Origin: CAYFUR01 sp964346275
GTDB lineage: Bacteria; Sumerlaeota; Sumerlaeia; SLMS01
Direction: 5' to 3'
NCBI GenBank assembly: GCA_964346275.1
Contig: CAYFUR010000049.1
Coordinates: forward strand, 1-28,010
Length of the DNA stretch: 28,010 bases
Shown here: positions 15,516 through 22,612 of the stretch, in pieces
Numbering within the stretch: the stretch's first letter is position 1
Layout of the letters: every line of letters starts with the position of its first letter
Translations under genes and position numbers: made by a program
The notes under the pieces: generated by a model
What the model saw: only the letters and a program-made list of their open reading frames with translations
The model's database searches: none
Told to the model about the DNA's origin: nothing

Positions 15516-15532
15516 CGGGAGATATTATCCCG
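15516..15532. terminator. Small hairpin between convergent stop codons
   Basis: CGGGA (15516-15520) and TCCCG (15528-15532) pair around seven bases. The stem spans the nine-base gap between the GH20 stop (15513-15515) and the RND stop (15525-15527). It could end transcription both ways, but it is short and no clear T-tract follows. Confidence 0.25.
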
Positions 15533-18500
15533 CTTCTGATCCCTGGGGGCCGGACTCTGCCAGCGCCCGCCTGCGCCTGGGCAGCCTGTTGAAGGCCGAC
15601 CTGGCCAGACGGCGCAGTGAATCCAGGTAGCTTTGGGCGCAGGGGATCACATAAAGAGTCAGCACCGTCGACGTCAGCAATCCGGCGAGCACCGTGATGG
15701 CCATGGCCTGGCGCAGTTCCGCGCCCGCGCCCAGCCCCACCGCCATGGGCAGCAGGCCCAGCATCGTTGTGACCGACGTCATCAGGACGGGACGCACGCG
15801 CCTGCTGCAGCCGATCATGAGAGTCTCGCGCTCAGACAACAAGGCCTTCGGTGCGTCGGCGGCGGAACCACGAACCTGGTTCACACAGTCCAGCAAAACA
15901 ATCGCGTTGTTCACGACAATACCACCGAGCAGAACCACCCCGATAATCGACATCACATTCAGGGTTTGCCCGGTGAGAAACAACCCATAGACGACGCCGA
16001 CAAAGGCCAGGGGGATGGTGATCATAATCAGGAACGGCTGGAGGAAGCTCTCGAAGATCGAAGCCATGATCATATAGACAAGGGCGATGCTGAGCAAAAG
16101 GGCGAATCCGAGGTTGCCAAACGCTTCCTGGCGCTGCTCTTCCTCCCCTGTATACTCCATGGAATAGCGCCGGGGCAGGTTCAGTCCGCCCAGGGCCTCC
16201 TGCGCATCGGCGATCGCCTGCGACAGCTTCACATCCCCGGCCAAATCGGACATGACGTAAGCGACGCGTTCCTGATGCTTGCGAACGATTTCCCTTGGAG
16301 CACGGGATATCTCGAAGTTCGAAACAGCCGCCAGGCGAATCAGACCGCCATCGGGCGATTTGAACATGATATTTTCCAGAGTCTCGAGGCTCTCCCGGCC
16401 ATAATCCACCTGTACGCGCAGGTCCACATCGCCCGACTCGCGCTTGATCTGGGTGGCGACTTCTCCGTCCAGGCGCTGGCGGAGGATGTTCGCCACGGAA
16501 TTGACATCCAGGCCATATTTCGCCAACTGCACTTTATCGAACCGAACACGGACTTCGGGGGCGCCTTCGAGAATATTCGTCCTCACATTCAGAAGCGACG
16601 GAACGTCATCGAGACGGGTCCGGGCCTGTTGCGCGAGAAGCGAGAGGGTCTCGATCTCCGGGCCGCTGATCTCGATGAACAGGGGAGCACGCGACGATCC
16701 GATCAGCTCGGACATCGACCCCTGAGTGGTTTGAAACTCCACCTTGGCATCGGGAACCCGCTCGATGATCGGCTTCAGGCCGCTGATCAAATCGGAAGAG
16801 CTGAAATCCGCCAGGCCCGCCTCAATGATCGCCGTTGTCGGTTCATCATCGTAAAGCGTGACAAACATGTCGGCCGTGTTCGGCCCGTCGGGATCTTCCG
16901 TATCCGCATTCACCACGCCGGCCTGCTGTCCCACGCGCGTATAGACGCGCTCGATCGCTTCTTCGTAGCGGGCAAACTGATTGGAAATCGATTCGACGAC
17001 GCGATCCGTCCCCTCGATCGGCGTGCCGCTGGGAAGAACGAGCCGGATGCCCACCTGGTTCACTTCCGTATCTGGCAGAAACTCCTGGGGCAGCCTCTGG
17101 GCAACGTGATAGCTCAAAAACAGCAGCCCAAGCGCCACCAGAACGACCAGAAAGCGCAGACGCAGCGCCAGTCTCAACGTCGCCGTATAGAAGCCTTTTG
17201 GGACGGCCAGTTCCTCTTCGGTAGAACGCCTGGTTTGAGGCGGGCGTCCCAGGAAATACGCGCTCAGCATGGGAATCAACAAGAGCGCCACAACCAGGGA
17301 CGCCAACAGCGAATAGGCGACAGTCAGCGCCTGTTCCTTGAACAACAGTCCGGCAACTCCCTTCACGTAAACGATGGGGAGGAATACGGCGACCGTCGTG
17401 AGCGTGGAGGCAATCAGCGCGCCGCCAACCTCTTTCGATCCGATCCGGGCCGCTTCCTGGGAGGTTTCTCCTTCCTGGCGCAGGCGGAAGATGTTTTCGA
17501 GCACCACGATGGCATTATCGACCAGCATCCCGGTGCCCAGCGCCAGCCCGCCCAGTGTCATCAGGTTAAGCGTCAGCCCCTGAAAATACATCAGGTTGAA
17601 GGTGGCGATGATCGAGATGGGAATGGCGATGGCCACGATCACCGTCGTCCGCAAATCCCGGAGGAAAAGCATCAGGACGACGATCGCCAGCAAACCGCCC
17701 AGCAGGGCATTGTTGCGCACTTCGCGGATCGCCGAGCTGATGAAGACGGATTGATCATTGGCGACCGTCAGGTTCCATGACTCCGGCAGGACATCCTCTG
17801 AATCCTCCAGCTCTTCCCGGATCAACCGGGCCACGGCCACGGTGTTCCCATCGGCTTCCCGGTAGAAATCGAGACCGACGGACTCTTTTCCGTCCAGGTA
17901 AACAATGCTGTCCGCTTCCTTGGGGGCATAGCGCACTTCGGCGATGTCGGAAAGAGTGACCGCCGAACCGCCTTGCCGTCCGATCACAACGGACCGGACG
18001 TCGTCCAGGCTCTCAAACTCCCCCACCGCCTTGAGCAGATAGCGCTGCGTCCCTTCTTCGACCCATCCGCCGGTGGCATCCACGTTCTCGGACTGGAGCG
18101 CATTCACCGCGTCGGACACGTCGTATCCGTAAGTCAGCAGAAGCGTCTGGTCCAGATCGATTCGGATTTCCCGCTCCATACCGCCGCTCAACACCACATT
18201 CGCCACGCCCTCAAGCCGCTCAAAGCGGGGCTTGAGCGATTGTTCCGCGGTCTTGAACAAGGATTCCAGATCAACGTCCGGCGGAGCCGTCAGAGCCGCC
18301 GTTACAACGGGCATGGCATTGGGGTCGTAGCGCAGAACCTGCACCGACTCGATTTCATCGCTTCGCTGGCGTTGGAGATCCGAGGCCGCTTTCTTCACCT
18401 CGAGGAAGGCGTAGTCCAGATTCGTGTCCCAATCAAAGTCCACGATCACCACGGCGGTGTCGGCCCGTGCGACACTTTCCACCGCCACCACGCCGCGGAT

Positions 18501-18719
18501 TGAAAACAATTGGCGCTCGATCACCTCGTTGATTCGCCGTTCGACCTCGCCGGGGCTCAGCCCCTCTGTCTGAACAGTCACGGTGACCTTCGGGGCTCGG
18601 ATATCGGGAAAAAGGTTGGTGGGAAGGCGGCTCAGCGAAATCCAGCCGAGCAGAAGCACGGCCAGAAAGATCATGCTGACTTTGACTGGCGCCTTAACGG
18701 CAAAGGATGCGAGCGACAT
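15525..18719 (-). CDS. RND family efflux permease (AcrB/MdtB-like)
   Basis: A 1064-residue inner-membrane permease of the resistance-nodulation-division superfamily, normal full length. The first helix follows the N-terminus (VSMIFLAVLLLGWISL), then a large periplasmic domain, helices 2-6, a second periplasmic domain and helices 8-12. The proton-relay Asp is at about 401 in GMLVDNAIVVLENIF; its usual second Asp is Asn. In the late relay segment (VVNNAIVLLD) Asn stands where AcrB has Lys940. Both changes occur in some RND subfamilies and do not prove loss of function. The ATG at 18719 follows GAGGGG with good spacing, better than the ATG at 18731. No membrane-fusion or outer-membrane partner is in the window; the neighbours on both sides are unrelated. 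The pump must use partners from elsewhere or work differently. Substrate unknown. Confidence 0.93.
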   Translation of the reverse strand: MSLASFAVKAPVKVSMIFLAVLLLGWISLSRLPTNLFPDIRAPKVTVTVQTEGLSPGEVERRINEVIERQLFSIRGVVAVESVARADTAVVIVDFDWDTNLDYAFLEVKKAASDLQRQRSDEIESVQVLRYDPNAMPVVTAALTAPPDVDLESLFKTAEQSLKPRFERLEGVANVVLSGGMEREIRIDLDQTLLLTYGYDVSDAVNALQSENVDATGGWVEEGTQRYLLKAVGEFESLDDVRSVVIGRQGGSAVTLSDIAEVRYAPKEADSIVYLDGKESVGLDFYREADGNTVAVARLIREELEDSEDVLPESWNLTVANDQSVFISSAIREVRNNALLGGLLAIVVLMLFLRDLRTTVIVAIAIPISIIATFNLMYFQGLTLNLMTLGGLALGTGMLVDNAIVVLENIFRLRQEGETSQEAARIGSKEVGGALIASTLTTVAVFLPIVYVKGVAGLLFKEQALTVAYSLLASLVVALLLIPMLSAYFLGRPPQTRRSTEEELAVPKGFYTATLRLALRLRFLVVLVALGLLFLSYHVAQRLPQEFLPDTEVNQVGIRLVLPSGTPIEGTDRVVESISNQFARYEEAIERVYTRVGQQAGVVNADTEDPDGPNTADMFVTLYDDEPTTAIIEAGLADFSSSDLISGLKPIIERVPDAKVEFQTTQGSMSELIGSSRAPLFIEISGPEIETLSLLAQQARTRLDDVPSLLNVRTNILEGAPEVRVRFDKVQLAKYGLDVNSVANILRQRLDGEVATQIKRESGDVDLRVQVDYGRESLETLENIMFKSPDGGLIRLAAVSNFEISRAPREIVRKHQERVAYVMSDLAGDVKLSQAIADAQEALGGLNLPRRYSMEYTGEEEQRQEAFGNLGFALLLSIALVYMIMASIFESFLQPFLIMITIPLAFVGVVYGLFLTGQTLNVMSIIGVVLLGGIVVNNAIVLLDCVNQVRGSAADAPKALLSERETLMIGCSRRVRPVLMTSVTTMLGLLPMAVGLGAGAELRQAMAITVLAGLLTSTVLTLYVIPCAQSYLDSLRRLARSAFNRLPRRRRALAESGPQGSEAG

Positions 18720-18804
18720 GGATCCCCTCAAGCGAAACTCCGATGAGCTTCGGGAAAGACCAATTCCATGCCAACCCTAATGACGGCAAGGAAGCAGGGA
18801 TTTC

Positions 18805-18834
18805 TTATCGGTAAAGCATCCAGTGTTGGGATGG
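18805..18834 (-). other. Orphan W-x-L-Y-R tag followed by a stop codon, possible gene remnant
   Basis: Read on the minus strand, these bases encode PSQHWMLYR and then TAA. The last residues match the C-termini of the GspG-like protein (ENWALYR) and the VCBS protein (SGWMLR). DNA similarity is visible: CTGGATGCTT followed after three bases by CGAT here, against CTGGATGCTT directly followed by CGAT in the VCBS gene. No start codon with a plausible coding region is visible upstream. It may be the last trace of a deleted exported-protein gene, or chance. Confidence 0.35.
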
Positions 18835-19049
18835 GACCGCCGTCGAGTAGTGTAAAGAATCTTCTGTCAATTCCTGGCTTGCCTTTTTGGCGAGCGTCCC
18901 GCGGTTGCGGGCGCGGTTGAGTAGGGAAATCGGTCCGGCACGATGCAGCGCTGCGGTTCCATGTCCTATTTGTCCCGCGTCTCGAGCAGCACGGCATCCC
19001 CCTGGCCGCCTGCCTGAGCGCGGCGTCCCCATCGGCAGGCTCATGCCTG

Positions 19050-19079
19050 TTGACCTTGCAGCCCCCTCCTCTCTAGCGT
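19050..19079 (+). promoter_or_regulatory. Possible promoter upstream of the lipoprotein gene
   Basis: TTGACC (19050-19055) is five of six to the -35 consensus. After an 18-base gap comes TAGCGT (19074-19079), a poor -10 box. The start codon is 29 bases further on. Position and strand suit a promoter for the 19108-22610 gene run. Confidence 0.3.
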
Positions 19080-19107
19080 TCATGCACTTTCCTGGAGAGA
19101 CCCTTTC

Positions 19108-19434
19108 ATGCGGATTCGTGGTATCCTTCTTTGCCTCGCGCTTATTCCCGCGCTCACGTCCTGCGCCATCATCCAGCGCGACCGCTGCTACCTGCCGGAA
19201 ACGCGCTACATGGCCATGAAAGCGATCTTCACGTCCACGGGCAGCTATCAGCGCGTCGCCCAGGCCATGGAGGACGAGGGTTGGGCCCGCTGTGAAATCA
19301 ACACCTTCCGCTATCGCCTCCGAAAAGACCTCGGAATGGATGATCCGGAATACGACATCCTGTTCCGGGAACGAACGGTCGATCGAAAAGACCTCGATTT
19401 CGAACCGGGCCGCGTGGAGAACGCTGTCCAGTAG
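19108..19434 (+). CDS. Small predicted lipoprotein of unknown function
   Basis: A 108-residue protein with a lipoprotein signal: a short basic start (MRIR), a hydrophobic core, and the lipobox LTSC with Cys19 as the modification site. It is therefore probably anchored to a membrane on the periplasmic side. I recognise no family for the mature part. It is rich in charged residues and contains a helical stretch (about 48-80: TSTGSYQRVAQAM then INTFRYRLRKDLGM) that faintly resembles a Fis-type helix-turn-helix with an insertion. That is hard to reconcile with export and may be accidental. A GGAGAG ribosome site precedes the ATG. The next gene starts nine bases after the stop, so this is likely the first gene of an operon with the TPR-like and GspG-like proteins. 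Confidence 0.75.
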   Translation: MRIRGILLCLALIPALTSCAIIQRDRCYLPETRYMAMKAIFTSTGSYQRVAQAMEDEGWARCEINTFRYRLRKDLGMDDPEYDILFRERTVDRKDLDFEPGRVENAVQ

Positions 19435-19443
19435 CCTTCCCCC

Positions 19444-19809
19444 ATGCCTTACGTTCCCAAGCTCCGCCACCTCGTGAAAATGGTGTTTCGAAGGCGCGAC
19501 CGCCGGGCCGCGGAGGGGCTCTGGTATGAAGGGACCTGGCTGTCGGATTGCGGCGACGACGAGGGCGCGCGCCTGGCCTTCAGCCATGCGCGCATGCTCG
19601 ACCCATCCTTCGGAGGCGCCTTTTACAACTACGCCGCCCTGACGGAAAAGCTGAAGGGCAAATGCCCGGAGACCCTTCGCGCATGGGAGGAATACCTGGC
19701 CGTGGCGGAGGAGGACACGCGCCAGCCGCGCAGCACCGTCGGAAAAGTCCGCGAACACCTGGAAGAGCTTCATCAGGAACTTGGAGGCTCAGAATCGGGC
19801 AAGACCTGA
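19444..19809 (+). CDS. Small TPR-like protein
   Basis: A 121-residue protein with no signal peptide or membrane helix, so probably cytoplasmic. After a basic N-terminus (KMVFRRRDRRAAE), residues about 24-56 and 57-90 fit two tetratricopeptide-type helical hairpins: LWYEGTWLSDCGDDEGA, then ARMLDPSFGGAFYNYAALTEKL, with the small-residue and DP positions typical of TPRs. Such repeats usually bind another protein. The start is uncertain: no clear ribosome site precedes the ATG at 19444, and an in-frame ATG at 19480 would drop 12 residues. It sits nine bases after the lipoprotein gene and 67 before the GspG-like gene, so translation from a shared mRNA is likely. I do not recognise a specific family. 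Confidence 0.7.
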   Translation: MPYVPKLRHLVKMVFRRRDRRAAEGLWYEGTWLSDCGDDEGARLAFSHARMLDPSFGGAFYNYAALTEKLKGKCPETLRAWEEYLAVAEEDTRQPRSTVGKVREHLEELHQELGGSESGKT

Positions 19810-19876
19810 GGGAACTTTCGTTGCGAGAATCCTCGGCATGTCCCATCTTTTCAAGATGGAGGCGAGGTATCAGCTC

Positions 19877-20743
19877 ATGAAACGATTCCTGCCATTACTG
19901 CTTCTTCTGGCCGCTCTGATTCCCGCGTCGGCGCAAGAGGACAAGGATCTCAAGCAGATCACGCGGCTCGAGATACAGAACATCCGCGATGCGATGCAGT
20001 TTTTCTATCTCGATTACAACGAATTCACGACCATCGAAAACCTGGATGACACCTTTTCGACGACGATCAACCCTCCCCACCAGCGGATCAATGACGAGGG
20101 CGGGGCTCTTCTGATCCGTCCGCAAATCGGCACCGTCAGGAAAGAATTTCTCGTCAAACCGATCAGTTCCGCCGGGCCGCCGTATCTCACGCGCAGCTCT
20201 GGCAATCAGTATGAAGGCCCCAATGGTAATTACGACGAAGGCACACCGCTGGACCCCTGGCTGAATCCTTACTACTTCTACTCGCCGCTGGGGCTTGTCG
20301 AGCCCAAGTCGGAACGCGTGTCCCAGCGTTTCTTCGGAGATCAGTTCGACTTCTATACCGTTGTCAGCCACGGGCCCGATGGCGAACCCGGCGGCGGCGA
20401 CGACTTTTACGAGCAGATCTTTATCCAGATTACCGCCACCACAATTTCCTCCGCCAAGGCAGAACCGGCGCCGGGCAAATTCGATTCTCCCTGGCGCATA
20501 CCCGTTCGCGGCTACAATCTCGGTGATTCCAACAATGCGGGCGTACTCCTCATCAATGGCGCGGAGCATGACGCAACGCTCGTCCAATGGACAGAGAGCC
20601 TGGTCGTTTTCGACGTGGGAACCCTGCCGCCGGAGGGGTCGGCGCTTTCGCTGAAAACCGGCGGCGGGCTGGAAACGCGCAGCGTGCCGCTGATTTATAT
20701 CCAACAGCCCCTGGCTGCGGAAAACTGGGCCCTTTACCGGTAA
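19877..20743 (+). CDS. Exported GspG-core protein with IPT/TIG-like domain, no prepilin signal
   Basis: A 288-residue protein with an ordinary Sec signal peptide (cleavage near ASAQ-E, residue 20). Residues about 25-60 resemble the helix of type II secretion major pseudopilin GspG (LEIQNIRDAMQFFYLDYNEF). Residues 125-176 carry the GspG C-terminal signature: DPWLNPYYFYSP, then DFYTVVSHGPDGEPGGGDD with calcium-binding-type acidic residues. The hydrophobic prepilin segment and its GF(T/S)LxE processing site are missing, so it cannot enter a pilus in the normal way. Residues about 203-277 look like an IPT/TIG immunoglobulin-like fold. The C-terminus, ENWALYR, matches the tag on the NAGPA and VCBS proteins. 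The ATG at 19877 follows GAGG by nine bases and begins the signal peptide. It precedes the GspE-N-like gene by 133 bases. Role unknown; structural or binding outside the cytoplasm is likely. Confidence 0.82.
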   Translation: MKRFLPLLLLLAALIPASAQEDKDLKQITRLEIQNIRDAMQFFYLDYNEFTTIENLDDTFSTTINPPHQRINDEGGALLIRPQIGTVRKEFLVKPISSAGPPYLTRSSGNQYEGPNGNYDEGTPLDPWLNPYYFYSPLGLVEPKSERVSQRFFGDQFDFYTVVSHGPDGEPGGGDDFYEQIFIQITATTISSAKAEPAPGKFDSPWRIPVRGYNLGDSNNAGVLLINGAEHDATLVQWTESLVVFDVGTLPPEGSALSLKTGGGLETRSVPLIYIQQPLAAENWALYR

Positions 20744-20876
20744 CTTCAGGCGGGCGATTTCCCTTTCGCCGCACCGCGCTTTGCCCGATCATTCAACGAT
20801 ACTGTCTGGAAACGGACAAAAGTCGATTGCCGGATACCGCCGGACGCGAAACATCCGAAAGGCATCAGTTGCCATA

Positions 20877-22070
20877 ATGGACGGGATTCCAAGCCGAGAA
20901 GAGAAGACTCTGCAGCTCCTTTTGAAACAGGAGTTGATTACCGAGGCCCAGGGAAAGCGGCTGCGGGGCCGGATGCGGCGCGGCATGTCCCTCGCCGAAG
21001 CCATCAGCAAGACCCCCCTCGTTGATCCGGTAAAGCTCGCCAGCATCCAGTCTCTCGCCGCGCATTCGGAGAACCAGGAGCAACCCCAGGAACCGATCCG
21101 CCGGGAATCTTCCCGGGAAATCCCCCGAATGCACACCGGTGCAAGCGAACAAAAGCCGGAATCGACAATTGAAACTCCCAATGCCTCCTCCCGGCGCCAG
21201 TCTTCTTCCGCTTCATCACAGGTTGCAAAACTCGCGGAGGAAGAAACCGCCTCTCCCGTTTCCGGCGCCCCCTCCCCCGCCTCCGCCGCGGAAACCGACA
21301 GCAACCTGTCGGAATTGGACGAGATCGACTTTCCAGGACTCGCGGACGAACGCATCGATCTGGATCTGGACGACCTGGATATGGAGGAGACGGACGTTCA
21401 AACGGAAGGGGGCCCGGGGATGTTAGCTGGACCACGTCCCGCAAGCTCGGAAGATGACATCGATACCTTGAGGATGCACGCGCCGGACGCCCTGAAGAAT
21501 GCCGGCAAGGAAGAAGGAAAAGACGAGGATTTCGCCGGCGAAGTCGATCTCGTGATCGAGGAAGTCTTCGACAAGAAGGAAAAGAAACAGAAAGGCTTTG
21601 CTCCTCTCAAGCCAGAAGAAGCGATCACCGATTTCAGTACCGATGTCTTGCCTGCTCTCGGCAACAGAGAGAACTACCAGCCCCGCGCAGGGGTTGCCGT
21701 GCAGACATTTGATTTAGAAGATGATGAAGGCATCAACCTCATCCAACAAGTGAATGAAATCCTGACAACGTCTTTCCGTGAGGGGGATGCAGGGCTGATT
21801 ATCGACCCCGGCCAGGATCCCGCCGTCCTCAAGCGCTACGGCAACAGCCGGCGGCTCTCTTCCGAGGAAGTCATGGAAACCGATATGGTCGAGAAGATTG
21901 TCAATCGGCTCAAAGTCATGGGCCGCATCGAACCCTGGCGGCGCCAGGCGACGCAAAAAGGCGTCTTTCGCATCCGCCACCGGGGCAAGGAGGCTTCGGC
22001 TTTCGTCCAATCCGATCCCGGCTCTGAAAGCCCCGATCTGCTGGTCATCCAAATCGAACGCGAGTCCTGA
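20877..22070 (+). CDS. GspE/PilB N-domain protein without ATPase domain
   Basis: A 397-residue cytoplasmic-type protein. Residues about 7-60 (LLKQELITEAQGKRLR, SLAEAISKTPLVDPVKLASIQ) resemble the N1/MshEN domain of type II secretion and type IV pilus ATPases. A long Ser/Pro/Glu/Asp-rich, probably disordered region follows (about 62-250). Residues about 284-394 resemble the GspE N2 domain (NLIQQVNEILTTSFREG through VNRLKVMGRIEPWRRQATQKGVFRIR). The chain ends just where the Walker-A ATPase domain should begin, and no P-loop is present here or in the following 500 bases. It therefore cannot be a motor; it may be an adaptor, regulator or decoy for a GspE-type machine. The ATG at 20877 has only a distant AAAGG. 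It is followed nine bases later by a DUF4149-like membrane gene. Confidence 0.78.
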   Translation: MDGIPSREEKTLQLLLKQELITEAQGKRLRGRMRRGMSLAEAISKTPLVDPVKLASIQSLAAHSENQEQPQEPIRRESSREIPRMHTGASEQKPESTIETPNASSRRQSSSASSQVAKLAEEETASPVSGAPSPASAAETDSNLSELDEIDFPGLADERIDLDLDDLDMEETDVQTEGGPGMLAGPRPASSEDDIDTLRMHAPDALKNAGKEEGKDEDFAGEVDLVIEEVFDKKEKKQKGFAPLKPEEAITDFSTDVLPALGNRENYQPRAGVAVQTFDLEDDEGINLIQQVNEILTTSFREGDAGLIIDPGQDPAVLKRYGNSRRLSSEEVMETDMVEKIVNRLKVMGRIEPWRRQATQKGVFRIRHRGKEASAFVQSDPGSESPDLLVIQIERES

Positions 22071-22079
22071 TCTGATCCG

Positions 22080-22610
22080 ATGGCCCGGCGCCTTTCTATC
22101 GCGATCTGGCTGCTCTTCCTGGGAACCGTGATCGGTTCCAGCGTGGGTTGTCACTTTCTCGCGGCTTTCGCCGTCTTTGATCTTGTGGGGGGCGCTGTTC
22201 CCGATAGCAATGCCGCGGGAACAATCGCCGGAGAAATCTTCGATTCCCACCATCTCCTGTCGTTCGCCATGCTTCCCCTGCTCGTTGCGGGTGGCTATCT
22301 CATGACCAGGAAGGGGTGGCTGGATAGCCGCCAGTGGCCCGTCATGGCACTGCTGGTCGCCGCGCTTTTCCTTCTCCTGGTCGAGCTGGCGTATATCACG
22401 CCGACCATCGAGACTCTCAGGGCGGAGATGCAGAATACCTTTGGCGGAGTATCCGATGCGCCTCCCGATTCGCCCGTGCGCCAGAAATTCGGCGCCTATC
22501 ACGGCATATCGATCCTGCGCGCTTTCGTGGAACTCGCGGTCGAGATACTCGCTTTCCTCTTTTTCACCCTCGGCTTGCTGAAAGGGACCGACCCGAAAGC
22601 GAAAGACTGA
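22080..22610 (+). CDS. DUF4149-like small membrane protein
   Basis: A 176-residue protein with four predicted membrane helices: about 5-27, 57-76, 85-107 and 146-168. A longer loop (about 108-145) contains PDSPVRQKFGAYHGIS. The layout, with Gly- and His-containing first helices (GSSVGCHFLAAFAVFDL, FDSHHLLSF), resembles the DUF4149/TMEM205-like group, whose function is not established. It starts nine bases after the GspE-N-like gene and ends two bases before the GTG of the glycosidase gene, so all three are probably read from one mRNA. No clear ribosome site precedes the ATG; translational coupling is possible. Confidence 0.75.
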   Translation: MARRLSIAIWLLFLGTVIGSSVGCHFLAAFAVFDLVGGAVPDSNAAGTIAGEIFDSHHLLSFAMLPLLVAGGYLMTRKGWLDSRQWPVMALLVAALFLLLVELAYITPTIETLRAEMQNTFGGVSDAPPDSPVRQKFGAYHGISILRAFVELAVEILAFLFFTLGLLKGTDPKAKD

Positions 22611-22612
22611 CC

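Larger units (their letters stand above)
18720..19107. other. Intergenic region of 388 bases between divergent genes
   Basis: This spacer separates the RND permease (minus) from the lipoprotein (plus). It contains a possible plus-strand promoter near 19050-19079, a GCCTGCC/GGCAGGC inverted repeat near 19007-19040, and a minus-strand reading frame ending in an orphan C-terminal tag at 18805. I see no convincing gene. The minus-strand open frame continues antisense through the lipoprotein and TPR genes and does not look like a protein. Confidence 0.6.

Noticed and set aside
15633..17780. Open frame of 715 codons on the plus strand, antisense to the RND permease
   Set aside because: It is rich in Gln, His, Arg and Asp with no domain, signal or membrane pattern; the opposite strand encodes a clear RND protein over the same bases.
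19007..19040. GCCTGCC/GGCAGGC inverted repeat as a terminator
   Set aside because: The loop is about 20 bases, no T-tract follows, and neither neighbouring gene ends there.
18805..19773. Open frame of 322 codons on the minus strand across the lipoprotein and TPR-like genes
   Set aside because: The part over the genes is a shadow and no start with a ribosome site or signal peptide is visible; only its last nine residues are of interest as an orphan tag.
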